A stretch of 52,579 nt of DNA from Asaia bogorensis (GTDB taxonomy: Bacteria; Pseudomonadota; Alphaproteobacteria; SHVZ01): contig CAMDFP010000003.1 of assembly GCA_945897335.1 (NCBI GenBank), forward strand, positions 1-52,579, given 5' to 3'. The notes under the pieces were generated by a model, which saw only the letters and a program-made list of their open reading frames with translations, made no database searches and was not told the DNA's origin. Shown here one piece after another: positions 1 to 8,758 of this stretch (its first letter is position 1; each line of letters starts with the position of its first letter). Both the position numbers and the translations under genes were made by a program.

Positions 1-1542
1 TATCCGGAATACGCCTGCATCCTCCACGCGGCGCGACTGCTCGGCCGCCCGGTGAAGTGGACCGACGACCGCTCGGAGAGTTTCCTCTCCGATTGCCACG
101 GCCGCGACCACGATTTCGAGGGCGAGCTCGCCCTCGACAAGGATGGCCGCTTCCTCGCCGTGCGCTTCACCGGCTTCGCCAACATGGGCGCCGTCCTCAA
201 CACGGCCGGTCCGCTGATGTCGACGACCAACATCGTCAAGAACTCGGTCGGCGTCTATCGCACGCCCCTGATCGAGGTCTCGACCAAGTGCGTCATGACC
301 AACACGGTGCCGATCAACGCCTATCGCGGTGCCGGGCGCCCGGAAGGCAACTACTTCATGGAGCGGCTTGTCTCCGCCGCCGCCGCCGAGATGGGGATCG
401 ACCAGGCGGAGATCCGCCGGCGCAACCACATCCGCCCCGAGGAGATGCCCTACAGCGCCCCCTCGGGCATGGTCTATGACTCGGGCGACTTCACCAACCT
501 GCTCGGCAAGGCGCTGGCCGCCGCCGACTGGGATGGATTTCCCAAGCGCAAGGCCGAGAGCAAGGCCAAGGGCAAGCTCCGCGGCCGCGGCATCGGCGAC
601 TATCTGGAAGTCACCGCGCCGCAGGGCAAGGAGATGGGCGGCCTCCGTTTCGAGGCCAACGGCGATGTCACCATCGTCACCGGCACGCTCGACTACGGCC
701 AGGGCCATTGGTCGCCTTTCGCCCAGGTGCTGGTCGACAAGCTCGGCATCCCCTTCGAGAAGATCAAGCTGCACCAGAACGACTCCGACCAGCTGATCGC
801 CGGCGGCGGCACCGGCGGCTCGCGCTCGGCCATGGCCAGCGGCGGCGCCATCATCGAGGCCGGCGACAAGGTGATCGAGAACGGCAAGCAGATCGCGGCG
901 CATGTGCTGGAGGCAGCGGCCGCCGACATCGAGTTCGCCAAGGGCAGCTTCGTCATCGCCGGCACTGATCGGTCGATCGGCATCATGGACCTGGCGGCGA
1001 AGCTCCGCTCCGGCATCAAGCTGCCCGACGGCATGCCGCGGTCCCTCGACGTCAGCTTGGTCCATGACACTGCGCCCTCGGCCTTCCCGAACGGCTGCCA
1101 TGTCTGCGAGGTCGAGATCGATCCGGAGACCGGCGTCACCTCGGTTGTGAAGTATTCGATGGTCAACGACTTCGGCACGCTCTTGAACCCGATGATGGTC
1201 GAGGGCCAGGCCCATGGCGGCGTCGTCCAGGGCATCGGCCAGGCGCTCCTGGAGCGGACGGTATTCGACGCCGACGGCCAGTTCCTGACCGGTTCCTACA
1301 TGGACTACGCCATGCCGCGGGCGGCCGACACGCCCGCCTTCGCGTTCGCCAGCCACCCGGTGCCGGCGACGACCAATGCGCTCGGCGCCAAAGGCTGCGG
1401 CGAGGCCGGCTGTGCCGGCTCGCTGCCGGCGGTAATGAACGCGGTCGTCGACGCGCTCCGCGACCTCGGTATCACACAGATGGACATGCCGGCGACGCCC
1501 GAGCGGGTGTGGAAGGCGATCCAGGGGGCGAAACGCGCCTGA
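1..1542 (+). CDS. Xanthine dehydrogenase family molybdopterin-binding subunit (5' truncated)
   Basis: The reading frame is open from the first base of the window, so the gene begins upstream; 513 residues remain of a family that usually has about 750-800. It is the large, molybdenum-cofactor subunit of a xanthine dehydrogenase/CO dehydrogenase-like hydroxylase, which oxidises its substrate with water-derived oxygen together with FAD and 2Fe-2S partner subunits, presumably encoded upstream. The cofactor-contact motif AYRGAGRPE is present. It is the AYRGAGR form of the family, not the AYxCSFR form of true CO dehydrogenase, so CO oxidation is unlikely. Near the C-terminus the stretch [18 protein letters not shown] carries the conserved glutamate expected to be the catalytic base. 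The substrate cannot be told from this fragment. The family is clear, the exact reaction is not. Confidence 0.93.
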   Translation, partial: YPEYACILHAARLLGRPVKWTDDRSESFLSDCHGRDHDFEGELALDKDGRFLAVRFTGFANMGAVLNTAGPLMSTTNIVKNSVGVYRTPLIEVSTKCVMTNTVPINAYRGAGRPEGNYFMERLVSAAAAEMGIDQAEIRRRNHIRPEEMPYSAPSGMVYDSGDFTNLLGKALAAADWDGFPKRKAESKAKGKLRGRGIGDYLEVTAPQGKEMGGLRFEANGDVTIVTGTLDYGQGHWSPFAQVLVDKLGIPFEKIKLHQNDSDQLIAGGGTGGSRSAMASGGAIIEAGDKVIENGKQIAAHVLEAAAADIEFAKGSFVIAGTDRSIGIMDLAAKLRSGIKLPDGMPRSLDVSLVHDTAPSAFPNGCHVCEVEIDPETGVTSVVKYSMVNDFGTLLNPMMVEGQAHGGVVQGIGQALLERTVFDADGQFLTGSYMDYAMPRAADTPAFAFASHPVPATTNALGAKGCGEAGCAGSLPAVMNAVVDALRDLGITQMDMPATPERVWKAIQGAKRA

Positions 1543-1611
1543 GCGAAGGGCGCCGATTTCACCATTCAGGTGGATGAACTCGGCGCCGAAGGGCGCTATA
1601 ATCCAGAAATC

Positions 1612-1962
1612 ATGGAGCGGACAGGCCGATTGCAGGAGCTTGCCGAGACCCTTCGTCGTTGGGGAAAGCTCCCGACGCTGCGGGCGGTGTTGCCGCTGTT
1701 TCTCGTCTGCCTGCTCGGTCCTCTCGGCGAGATCGCCGACGTGGCGCTGGTCTCCGAGCTCGAGGTCGAGTTGCTCGCAAGCGATCTCGGCGCCGAGATG
1801 GTGGCGACCATCTTCCTCTCGGGATATCAGCTCCTGATGCTCCTGATGGCCGGCGCCTTGCTCCTGAGGGGCGTTGGAACCATCAGCGGCGAGGGCCCAT
1901 TGCCGCTGCGCGTGCTGGTCTCGTGCCAGCCGCGGCCCTTGGCCAAGATCCCGATAGGCTGA
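1612..1962 (+). CDS. Possible small membrane protein, unrecognised
   Basis: This is a 116-codon frame from ATG at 1612; a GTG at 1570 in the same frame would give 130. It encodes two hydrophobic stretches, roughly residues 24-40 and 65-85, separated by an acidic segment, which fits a small two-helix membrane protein. I recognise no family. No convincing ribosome binding site precedes either start. The frame ends 80 bases before the TerC-family gene. At this GC content spurious frames of this size are common, so it may be non-coding leader sequence. Other than this frame and the hairpin near 1988, I see nothing in 1543-2042. Confidence 0.3.
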   Translation: MERTGRLQELAETLRRWGKLPTLRAVLPLFLVCLLGPLGEIADVALVSELEVELLASDLGAEMVATIFLSGYQLLMLLMAGALLLRGVGTISGEGPLPLRVLVSCQPRPLAKIPIG

Positions 1963-1987
1963 CTCCGATCGTCGTCTGAACCGCCGC

Positions 1988-2009
1988 CGCCGTGGTTTTC
2001 ACCACGGCG
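1988..2009 (+). promoter_or_regulatory. Strong hairpin in the leader of the TerC-family gene
   Basis: A perfect 9-bp GC-rich stem (1988-1996 pairing with 2001-2009) closes a four-base TTTC loop and ends 33 bases before the ATG at 2043. TerC-family genes often have structured, metal-responsive leaders, but the conserved sequence blocks of the yybP-ykoY manganese riboswitch are not visible here. Because no long T-tract follows, I call it a leader structure of unknown role, not a terminator. Confidence 0.4.
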
Positions 2010-2042
2010 CGGCTTGTAGTTCTCCGATCTGGAGTTACGTCC

Positions 2043-2954
2043 ATGGAATTCATGTCCGCGGGCTTTCTGTCCGCGTTGCTCGTCATCATCATCATCGACC
2101 TCGTGCTCGCCGGCGACAATGCGCTGGTCATCGGCCTCGCTGCCCGCAACGTGCCGAAGGACCGGCAGAAGACGGTCATCATGTGGGGGACCGTCGGCGC
2201 CATCGTCGTCCGTGCCGTCATGACTCTCGGCGTCTTCTGGCTGTTGAAGATTCCCGGGTTGTCTCTGGCCGGCGGCCTCGCGCTGATCTGGATTGCCCGC
2301 AAGCTCCTGGTTCCCGGAGAAGGTCAGGCCGGCGGGCACGGCAAGACCGTCGCCACCTCGGTCAGTGCCGCGATCCGCACCATCATCATCGCCGACGCGG
2401 TCATGGGCGTCGACAATGCGCTGGCGATCGGAGCGGCCGCCCAGGAGAGCGTGGCGCTGATCGTGATCGGACTCATCATCACCGTCCCGATCATCGTCTG
2501 GGGCAGCCGGGTGGTCCTGGCGATGGTCGGGCGCTTTCCTTCGATCATCCTCATCGGTGGCGGCGTGCTGGGCTGGACGGCGGCCAAGATGATCCTCGCC
2601 GAGCCGCTGCTGCAGGGGATCATGGTCCGCGGTCATGCGGTCGAGGGAGCACTGACGCTGGCCGTGCTCACCATCTCGGTCCTGCCCTGGTTCCAGGACC
2701 GGACCAAGCCCGAGGCGCGGCTGCTGCTGATGGCGCTGCCCTTCCCGCTGTTCTGGCTGGTCGGCTTCGAGGTCGCGGCCGAGCAGTGGGGATGGCATGT
2801 CAGCTACCTCGAGGTGCAGAGCCTGAAGGATGGCTTCATTCAGCTTCTGCGGCTGACCGGCTGGCTGCCCGTGACGGTCCTCGGCCTCTGGATCGTCGAC
2901 CGGCGATCCCGGTGGGCGAAGCAAGGGGCTGCTGCAGCCCGTCTGGCCGGCTAA
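2043..2954 (+). CDS. TerC/YjbE-family integral membrane protein
   Basis: A 303-residue polytopic membrane protein of the TerC family (LysE superfamily), whose characterised members export or handle divalent metals such as manganese; tellurite resistance is the historical name. The internal duplication typical of the family is plain: LVLAGDNALVIGLAARN near residues 20-36 and ADAVMGVDNALAIGAAAQ near 117-134, each with the DNA(L) core thought to line the transport path. About seven hydrophobic segments can be counted. I chose ATG 2043 over an upstream GTG at 1992 because GGAG lies eight bases before it and the 1992 start would fall inside a hairpin. It is followed 63 bases later by an unrelated transporter gene. 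The metal specificity is not readable from sequence. Confidence 0.88.
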   Translation: MEFMSAGFLSALLVIIIIDLVLAGDNALVIGLAARNVPKDRQKTVIMWGTVGAIVVRAVMTLGVFWLLKIPGLSLAGGLALIWIARKLLVPGEGQAGGHGKTVATSVSAAIRTIIIADAVMGVDNALAIGAAAQESVALIVIGLIITVPIIVWGSRVVLAMVGRFPSIILIGGGVLGWTAAKMILAEPLLQGIMVRGHAVEGALTLAVLTISVLPWFQDRTKPEARLLLMALPFPLFWLVGFEVAAEQWGWHVSYLEVQSLKDGFIQLLRLTGWLPVTVLGLWIVDRRSRWAKQGAAAARLAG

Positions 2955-3017
2955 GGAGCCTTGGCGGAGCGTGGCGGCTGTGCTTTCTTCGCTTTCCAAT
3001 CAGAAACGGAGATTCAC

Positions 3018-4613
3018 ATGCTTGCACGCTCCGCCGCCCGGCTCGCCGCCGCCGCGATCGTCGCGGTGCCGCTCGCAGCACTCGCCAAGACACCGGCCGA
3101 TACCCTGGTGATGGCCTGGGCGCTGGATCCCGTCATCGGCATGGATCCCGGTCAGGTCGCCGAGTTCAACGCCAACGAGTTCCTCAACAACATCTGCGAT
3201 CCGCTGGTCTTCCAGGACTACACCGATCCGTCGAAGCTGGTGCCCGGCATCGCCGAGAGCTGGCAGGCCTCGGCCGATGGCAGCACCATCACTTTCAAGA
3301 TCCGCGCCGGCGCAAAGCATCCGTCCGGCAACCCGGTGACCGCCAAGGACGCCGAGTGGTCGATCCGCCGCATCATGGCGATCAACTTCGCCCCTGCCGG
3401 CACGCTCCGCCAGTGGGGCTATACCCAGGACGGCTTCGACAAGATGGTCGAGGCGACCGACGACCGCACGCTGGTCGTGCGCCTGCCGAAACCCTATCCG
3501 ACGGACCTTGCCATCTCGGCTCTCTTCACCGGCGGCATGGGCATGGTGCTCGACTCCGTCGAGGCGAAGAAGAACGTCAAGGGCGACGACCACGCCAACG
3601 GCTGGCTCAAGACCAACACCGCCTGTGTCGGCGCCTACAAGATGCGCAGCTGGGCCGCAAACGACACGATGATCCTCGAGCGCAACGACGGCTATTGGCG
3701 GGGCGAGCCGAAGCTGAGGCGCGTCATCATCCGCCATGTGCCGGAGTCGGGTGCGCAGCGGCTGATGCTGGAGAAGGGCGATGCGGACATCGCCCGCATC
3801 CTCAACTCCCAGGATCTCGAAGGGGCGCTGAAGCACCCCGACGTGCAGCAGTTCCAGGTGCCGCTGCATCACTTCTGGTATTTGGCGATGAATGCCTCGG
3901 ACCCGATCCTCGGCAATGTGAAGGTGCGTCAGGCCTTCAAGCACCTCATCAACAATGACGAGCTCGAGAAGACCCTGATGAAGGACCGCGGCACGGCGCG
4001 CCAGAGCGTCGTGCCGATCGGCGCCTTCGGGGCCTTGTCCAAGGCCGACGGCCTGCCGTTCAAGCCGGATGTCGAGGCGGCGAAGAAGCTACTGGCCGAG
4101 GCGGGATATCCCAACGGTTTCGCCCTCAAGCTGATCCATACATCGAACTCGCCGCAGCTCGAGCTCGGCCAGTACATCCAGGGCCAGGCCGCCAAAGCCG
4201 GCATCAAGATCGAGATCGAGGCCGGCGCCGGTGCCGTGACCATCACTCGCAGCCGCGCGCGTGACTACCAGCTGGTGCTGACCGGCTGGGCCGCGGGATA
4301 TCCGGATGCGGATGCCATGGTCTCGCTCTTTGCGGTCAATCCCGACAACCGCAAGGAAGCGAACCTGGTGGGCTATCCGTCGTGGATCTCGGCCTGGGCC
4401 GACCCGCAGCTCAACATGCTCGCTGACCAGGCGCGGATGGAGCGGGATCCTGCCAAGCGCGCTGATCTCTACAGGCAGATCCAGGTGAAGCATATGTCCG
4501 AAGGACCGCATGCCTTCATCACCCAGTCGGTGAGCAACCTCGCCGCCAACCGGCAGCTTAAGGACATCAAGCAGAACGGGTTCCGCGTCTGGTACTCGAC
4601 GGCTACGAAATAG
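3018..4613 (+). CDS. ABC transporter substrate-binding protein, peptide/opine type (SBP_bac_5)
   Basis: A 531-residue periplasmic binding protein of the DppA/OppA class. The start at 3018 follows a GGAG eight bases upstream and yields a clean signal peptide (a run of Ala and Val residues cut near LAALAK). The mature protein opens with a beta-strand leading into the family-typical ALDPVIGMDPGQ region, then LVPGIAESWQ and the FKIRAGAKHPSGNPVTAKD segment, and ends with the usual C-terminal lobe. No permease or ATPase gene is adjacent, so it must work with components encoded elsewhere. It is clearly different from the three mutually similar binding proteins further along the window, as it lacks their WFGWxCD motif. 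The ligand could be a peptide, nickel complex or glycoside; the sequence does not decide. Confidence 0.88.
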   Translation: MLARSAARLAAAAIVAVPLAALAKTPADTLVMAWALDPVIGMDPGQVAEFNANEFLNNICDPLVFQDYTDPSKLVPGIAESWQASADGSTITFKIRAGAKHPSGNPVTAKDAEWSIRRIMAINFAPAGTLRQWGYTQDGFDKMVEATDDRTLVVRLPKPYPTDLAISALFTGGMGMVLDSVEAKKNVKGDDHANGWLKTNTACVGAYKMRSWAANDTMILERNDGYWRGEPKLRRVIIRHVPESGAQRLMLEKGDADIARILNSQDLEGALKHPDVQQFQVPLHHFWYLAMNASDPILGNVKVRQAFKHLINNDELEKTLMKDRGTARQSVVPIGAFGALSKADGLPFKPDVEAAKKLLAEAGYPNGFALKLIHTSNSPQLELGQYIQGQAAKAGIKIEIEAGAGAVTITRSRARDYQLVLTGWAAGYPDADAMVSLFAVNPDNRKEANLVGYPSWISAWADPQLNMLADQARMERDPAKRADLYRQIQVKHMSEGPHAFITQSVSNLAANRQLKDIKQNGFRVWYSTATK

Positions 4614-4639
4614 ATTCAATCCTCACGTCACCCCGTAGC

Positions 4640-4669
4640 CCCTCCTCCGCATCGTCGCGCGGGGGAGGG
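4640..4669 (+). terminator. GC-rich stem-loop after the binding-protein gene
   Basis: CCCTCCTCCGC (4640-4650) pairs with GCGGGGGAGGG (4659-4669), one mismatch, eight-base loop. It lies 26 bases after the stop of the binding-protein gene. There is no T-tract, so it may protect the 3' end of the mRNA and need not terminate transcription. Confidence 0.4.
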
Positions 4670-4690
4670 AGCCGGCTCATCTCATTGCTC

Positions 4691-5476
4691 ATGAAGAAGT
4701 CAGACATCGAAGCCGCGCTCGCGCTGGCGATCCGGGCGGCCGAAACGCCGTCCCGAAATCTGGCGGCTGCGTTTCGCTCAGGTACGGTCCGTGCTCGGCT
4801 GAAGCCCGACCGCTCGTTCGTCACCAAGCACGATCTTGCCGCCGAAACTGTGATCCGGGGCGTGTTGAGCGCCGATCGCCGCTTCGGTGGCTTCGACATC
4901 GAGGGCGAGGAGACGGGTCGCGACGGCCGGGCGAGCGAGTATCGCTGGCTGGTCGATCCGATCGACGGCACCACCAGCTTCATTCGCGGCATACCCACTT
5001 TTGGCACGATCATCGCGCTCGAGGAGGCGGAGACACGGCGGGCCATCCTCGGGGTGATCCACCTGCCGATGCAGATCGAGACCTATGCCGCCGGCCGCGG
5101 CCTCGGCACCTGGAGTGGGACCAAGCGCATTAAGGCCTCCCGATGCCGCTCGCTTGCCGAGGCGATGGTTTCGACGCCGGACGCGCAGTGGTTTCACGTC
5201 ACGCGGATGGAAGCGGGATACCGCCGGCTGCGCGAGCGCTGTCCGCAGCTTCGCGGCTACGCCGACTGCTGGGCGCATACGCTGGCGGTGAGGGGGGCGA
5301 TCGATGCGGTGGTCGAGCCGTACAACAACGCCTGGGACATAAGGGCGACGGAGGTCCTGATCGCCGAGGCCGGTGGCGAGTGCCGGCTCCGCGCGGTGGT
5401 CGGCGGCAAGTTCACGGCCGCACTCTTCGGTTGTAAGGCGGTCGTCGAGCAGATCGCGGACGTCACCGGATTCTGA
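4691..5476 (+). CDS. Inositol monophosphatase family protein
   Basis: A 261-residue magnesium-dependent phosphatase of the inositol monophosphatase fold. The signature WLVDPIDGTTSF (near residues 86-97) contains the aspartates that bind two metal ions. An upstream glutamate pair (EGEETGRDG) supplies the third metal ligand, and the second signature appears as AWDIRATEVLIAEAGGE. In alphaproteobacteria such proteins are often histidinol-phosphatases (HisN), inositol-phosphatases or 3'(2'),5'-bisphosphate phosphatases. The variation DIRATE where many relatives have DxAAG leaves the substrate open. The start is ATG 4691, with a TTG two codons earlier as an alternative. It is not obviously in an operon; a perfect hairpin follows the stop. 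Confidence 0.87.
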   Translation: MKKSDIEAALALAIRAAETPSRNLAAAFRSGTVRARLKPDRSFVTKHDLAAETVIRGVLSADRRFGGFDIEGEETGRDGRASEYRWLVDPIDGTTSFIRGIPTFGTIIALEEAETRRAILGVIHLPMQIETYAAGRGLGTWSGTKRIKASRCRSLAEAMVSTPDAQWFHVTRMEAGYRRLRERCPQLRGYADCWAHTLAVRGAIDAVVEPYNNAWDIRATEVLIAEAGGECRLRAVVGGKFTAALFGCKAVVEQIADVTGF

Positions 5477-5483
5477 TCCGTCT

Positions 5484-5500
5484 GCGGCCGGAACGGCCGC
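5484..5500 (+). terminator. Perfect 7-bp hairpin after the phosphatase gene
   Basis: GCGGCCG (5484-5490) and CGGCCGC (5494-5500) form a perfect stem with a GAA loop, beginning eight bases after the stop codon. A short T-run (5515-5518) follows about 14 bases later. It is probably a transcription end or mRNA-stabilising structure. Confidence 0.45.
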
Positions 5501-5631
5501 GCACGATTGGACAATTTTCACGGTTCTGCGGCGCAAAGGTGAATATCGCCGGATCGATATTGCCAGCCGGGTGGACTCGACAGATAGTCGCAACCCCGCC
5601 GTGCAGGCATCTCCTCAAAGCGAGTCCGTCC

Positions 5632-6804
5632 ATGACCGTCATGCGTGGCCGTCAGTTCTTCCAGAACCCCGGTCCGACCAACATTCCCGACCGCATCCTG
5701 CGGGCGATGGACCGCGCCTCGATGGATTTCATGGGCAAGGAGTTCGCCGGCATCGCCGAGTTCTGCTTCGCCGGCCTGAAGCGCGTCTTCAAGACCGAGC
5801 AGACGATGTTCGTCTACGCCTCCAACGGCCACGGCGCCTGGGAGGCGGCGGTGGTCAACCTGTTCTCGCCCGGCGACAAGGTGCTGGTTCTGGAGACGGG
5901 GCGCTTCTCGGCATCCTGGGGCGAGATGGCGACCGCCTACGGCATCGAGGTCGAGACGCTGCCCTTCGACTGGCGCGTCGGCGTCGATCCCGCCAAGGTC
6001 GAGGAACGGCTCAAGGCCGACACCGCCCGTGACATTCGCGGCATCCTCCTGGTGCACAACGAGACGGCGACCGGCGTCGCCCATCCCGTCGCCGAGGTCA
6101 GGAAGGCGATCGACCGCGCCGGCCATCCGGGCCTTTTCCTTTCCGACACCATCTCCTCGCTCGCCTCCATCGACTTCCGCATGGACGAGTGGAAGGTCGA
6201 CGTCGCCGTCGGCGGCTCGCAGAAGGGACTGATGCTGCCGATCGGCATGGGTTTCACCGGGGTCAGCAAGAAGGCGCTGGATGCGACCCAGTCGGCCCGC
6301 CTGCCGCGAGCGTATTTCGACTGGCGCCTGATGCTGGGCCGTCAACCGCAGAAGTTTCCCGGCACCGCGCCAGTGCATCACTTCTACGGCCTCGCTGAGG
6401 CGATCAAGATGCTGGACGAAGAAGGTCTCGATCAGGTCTTCGCCCGCCACGCGCGCTTGGCAGAGGCGACCCGCCGGGCGGTCCGAGTCTGGGGCGAAGG
6501 GGGCCACATGCAGCTCTTCGGCACCGACCCGAAACTGCTGTCCAACTCGGTCACCGCCGTCTTGATGCCGCCCGGCATCGATGCCGAGCGGGTCCGGCAG
6601 ACCGCGCTCGATCGCTACAACGTCTCGCTCGGCGGCGGCCTCGACAACCTCAAGGGCAAGGTCTTCCGCATCGGCCACATGGGTGATCTCAACGAGCCGA
6701 TGCTGCTGGGCGCGCTTGCCGCCGTCGAGATGTCGTTCAAGACCGCCGGCATCCCCCACACCAAGGGCGGCGTCGACGCGGCGATGGCGTATCTTTCCTA
6801 CTGA
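5632..6804 (+). CDS. Class V aminotransferase, serine-glyoxylate/alanine-glyoxylate type
   Basis: A 390-residue pyridoxal-phosphate enzyme, the normal length for serine-glyoxylate aminotransferases. The N-terminus carries the typical FQNPGPTNIPDRILRAMDR substrate-loop sequence. The middle has the SNGHGAWEAAVVNLFSPGDKVL cofactor-binding region, and GGSQKG places the Schiff-base lysine at about residue 198. These enzymes transfer the amino group of serine or alanine to glyoxylate in C1/C2 metabolism; some relatives act on other small amino acids or on aminophosphonates. ATG 5632 is preferred; the frame extends upstream without family-like sequence, and ATG 5641 is also possible. The stop overlaps the start of the downstream HAD phosphatase by one base, so the two are translationally coupled. 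Confidence 0.87.
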   Translation: MTVMRGRQFFQNPGPTNIPDRILRAMDRASMDFMGKEFAGIAEFCFAGLKRVFKTEQTMFVYASNGHGAWEAAVVNLFSPGDKVLVLETGRFSASWGEMATAYGIEVETLPFDWRVGVDPAKVEERLKADTARDIRGILLVHNETATGVAHPVAEVRKAIDRAGHPGLFLSDTISSLASIDFRMDEWKVDVAVGGSQKGLMLPIGMGFTGVSKKALDATQSARLPRAYFDWRLMLGRQPQKFPGTAPVHHFYGLAEAIKMLDEEGLDQVFARHARLAEATRRAVRVWGEGGHMQLFGTDPKLLSNSVTAVLMPPGIDAERVRQTALDRYNVSLGGGLDNLKGKVFRIGHMGDLNEPMLLGALAAVEMSFKTAGIPHTKGGVDAAMAYLSY

Positions 6805-7490
6805 TGAACATCACCTCCGCGCCCGACCTCGTCATCTTCGACTGCGATGGCGTGCTGATCGACAGCGAGATCCTCTATTGCCGGATCGACGCGGAGGAGT
6901 TCACGCGGGCGGGATATGCGATCACGCCGGCCGAAGTCGCCCGCAAGTTCGTCGGCATCAGCTACGACACCATGCTGAAGATCATCGCCGAAGAACGCGG
7001 CCAGCCGCTGCCGGACGAGGTGACGATCCGGGTCAACGAGCGGGTGGCCGAAGTCGTCCCCGCCGAGCTGAAGGCAGTGAAAGGTATCGCCGGGCTCCTC
7101 GACCGGATCGGCATTCCGGTCTGCGTGGCGTCCAACACGGGAACCGAGCGGCTCCGCTGGAATCTCGAAGTCGCAGGTCTGCTCGCGCGCTTCGACCCCC
7201 ATGTCTACAGTGCCAAGATGGTGGCAAGGGGCAAGCCGGCCCCCGACCTCTTCCTGCACGCCGCCAGGCAGTTCGATGTCCGGCCCGAAAGATGCCTGGT
7301 GATCGAGGACTCGACGGTCGGCGTCGGCGCGGCCGTTGCCGCCGGCATGCCGGTGCTGGGCTTCATTGCCGGCGAGCATTGCTGGCCGGAGCTCGAAGGC
7401 CAGCTTCGCGCCGCCGGCGCCTTCGATGTCGCCTCCACCTCGGAGCATATCGACGAGATCCTGTCGAAAGCGGCTATCGCCACGCCGTAA
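6804..7490 (+). CDS. HAD-family hydrolase (subfamily IA, phosphoglucomutase/phosphoglycolate-phosphatase-like)
   Basis: A 228-residue haloacid-dehalogenase phosphatase. Motif I is VIFDCDGVLIDSE, with the nucleophile Asp13 and acid/base Asp15; motif II is the Thr/Asn in VASNTGTE; motif III is the lysine of GKPAPDLF; and the metal-binding acidic motif IV is VIEDSTVGV. The helical cap between motifs I and II is of the C1 type. It starts inside the stop codon of the aminotransferase (TGATGA), so the pair likely serves one pathway, perhaps removing phosphate from a small C2 or C3 metabolite. It lacks the FDWAGT-type motif I of phosphonoacetaldehyde hydrolase, so a PhnW-PhnX phosphonate pathway is not supported. 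Confidence 0.87.
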   Translation: MNITSAPDLVIFDCDGVLIDSEILYCRIDAEEFTRAGYAITPAEVARKFVGISYDTMLKIIAEERGQPLPDEVTIRVNERVAEVVPAELKAVKGIAGLLDRIGIPVCVASNTGTERLRWNLEVAGLLARFDPHVYSAKMVARGKPAPDLFLHAARQFDVRPERCLVIEDSTVGVGAAVAAGMPVLGFIAGEHCWPELEGQLRAAGAFDVASTSEHIDEILSKAAIATP

Positions 7491-7532
7491 TGCCGTTTGC
7501 GCCCGGCGGGCGACGGTCCTAGCCTGGAGTGC

Positions 7533-8714
7533 ATGATCGAGCCGTCCGGCCAGACCCAGCGGATCGACGACGAGGAGCTGCGGAAGCTCATTTCCGGGCT
7601 CCGTATCGGGACCGTTCGTCAGCTCCCTGATCTCACCGGCATCAACTTTTCCGGCCTCGATCTCGAAGGCTTGCCGCTTCGGAAGGTCTGCCTTCGCAAT
7701 GCGAACCTGAGGGGCACGCGCTTCGTCCGCGCCAATCTCAGCGAAGCCGATCTATCCGGCGCCGATCTCACCGACGCGGACCTGACCGGCGCCGACCTGA
7801 CGAAGTCGGTTCTCCGCGGCACGCTTCTCCGGAAAGCCAATCTCAACCGATGCCTCCTGACCGGCGCTGACCTGCGCGCCGGCGGCGCGGCGGGTAAGGC
7901 CAGGGACGGCGTCGTCGGTACCGCGACCGATCTTTCCGGCTGCTTCCTGGAGAACGCCGACGCCTCAATGGCGGTGATGTCCGGCGTCGACCTGACCGGC
8001 GCCAGCCTGGTGGGGGCGGACCTCACCGGCGTCGAACTGCTGGGCGCCAACCTGACCGGAGCCAACCTGTCGCATACCGATCTCCGGGGTGCCAACCTGG
8101 CCGATGCCAGGCTGGGGGCAGCGATCTTCGTCGGTTCGGATCTGCGCGGTGCCAGGCTCAGCAACGCCAAGGGCAAGGGCGCGACCTTCGTCGGCGCCAA
8201 GATGGAAGGAGTCGAGCTCGGCGGCTCCGACAGCGCGGGCTGGCGGATCGACGAAAAGATCCCGATCGTCGGGCCAGGGCGGTTTCCGAACGAGATCCTG
8301 GTGGCGCTTGATCATCATCAGGCGTGGCTGGCCTCGGAGGGAGCGAGAGGCGCCCGGGCGGTCCTGCACGGCGCCGACCTCGGCTACTTCGACCTCTCGG
8401 GTCGTGACCTCACCGGTGTCGATCTCTCCGGATCTCGGCTCCTCGGGGCGCGGCTACGAGGAACGAAGCTCGTTCTGGCGACGCTTACACGCTGCAACCT
8501 CACCGCGGCCGATCTCGCCGGTGCGGATCTTACCGGCACTCTGCTCGCCGGCGCCGTCCTCCGCCGCGCCAGCCTCGCTCATGCCCGGGTAGGCTCGGTT
8601 CGCATCCCCGTAGCCTCCGGCGGCGGCCGCGACCAGGCGACGGTGCTGATCGGTGCCGACATCAAGAGCGCCGACCTTCGCGGCATCGACCTCGCCAAGT
8701 GCGTGCTCGAATAG
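7533..8714 (+). CDS. Pentapeptide-repeat protein with two repeat blocks
   Basis: A 393-residue protein made mostly of A(D/N)LxG-type pentapeptide repeats, which fold into a right-handed quadrilateral beta-helix. The first block runs from about residue 35 to 225 and is interrupted near residues 117-137 by a Gly/Ala-rich insert. A non-repeat linker of about 45 residues contains the segment DHHQAWLASEGARGARAVL. A second block runs from about 275 to 350, followed by another Gly-rich loop and a short third group of repeats. There is no signal peptide, so it is probably cytoplasmic. I chose ATG 7533 over TTG 7497. Some members mimic DNA and protect gyrase, but most have no known role, and this sequence does not reveal one. 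Confidence 0.87.
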   Translation: MIEPSGQTQRIDDEELRKLISGLRIGTVRQLPDLTGINFSGLDLEGLPLRKVCLRNANLRGTRFVRANLSEADLSGADLTDADLTGADLTKSVLRGTLLRKANLNRCLLTGADLRAGGAAGKARDGVVGTATDLSGCFLENADASMAVMSGVDLTGASLVGADLTGVELLGANLTGANLSHTDLRGANLADARLGAAIFVGSDLRGARLSNAKGKGATFVGAKMEGVELGGSDSAGWRIDEKIPIVGPGRFPNEILVALDHHQAWLASEGARGARAVLHGADLGYFDLSGRDLTGVDLSGSRLLGARLRGTKLVLATLTRCNLTAADLAGADLTGTLLAGAVLRRASLAHARVGSVRIPVASGGGRDQATVLIGADIKSADLRGIDLAKCVLE

Positions 8715-8758
8715 CGACGCCACGGCCCCGCATCGTTCTGAGATAGAGTCGGGGCGCA

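Noticed and set aside
1-1542. Aerobic CO dehydrogenase large subunit (CoxL)
   Set aside because: The active-site loop reads AYRGAGR and not the AYxCSFR of form I CO dehydrogenase.
1900-2042. yybP-ykoY manganese riboswitch before the TerC-family gene
   Set aside because: The gene family fits, but I could not find the conserved GGGGAGUA and paired loop blocks; only a simple hairpin is visible.
1827-2999. 390-codon open frame on the minus strand opposite the TerC-family gene
   Set aside because: It is antisense to a clear membrane-protein gene, its product is a low-complexity Arg/Asp/His-rich sequence, and long antisense frames are expected at this GC content.
5632-7490. PhnW-PhnX phosphonate degradation pair
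   Set aside because: The HAD protein has FDCDGV and not the FDWAGT motif of phosphonoacetaldehyde hydrolase, and the aminotransferase start matches serine-glyoxylate enzymes.
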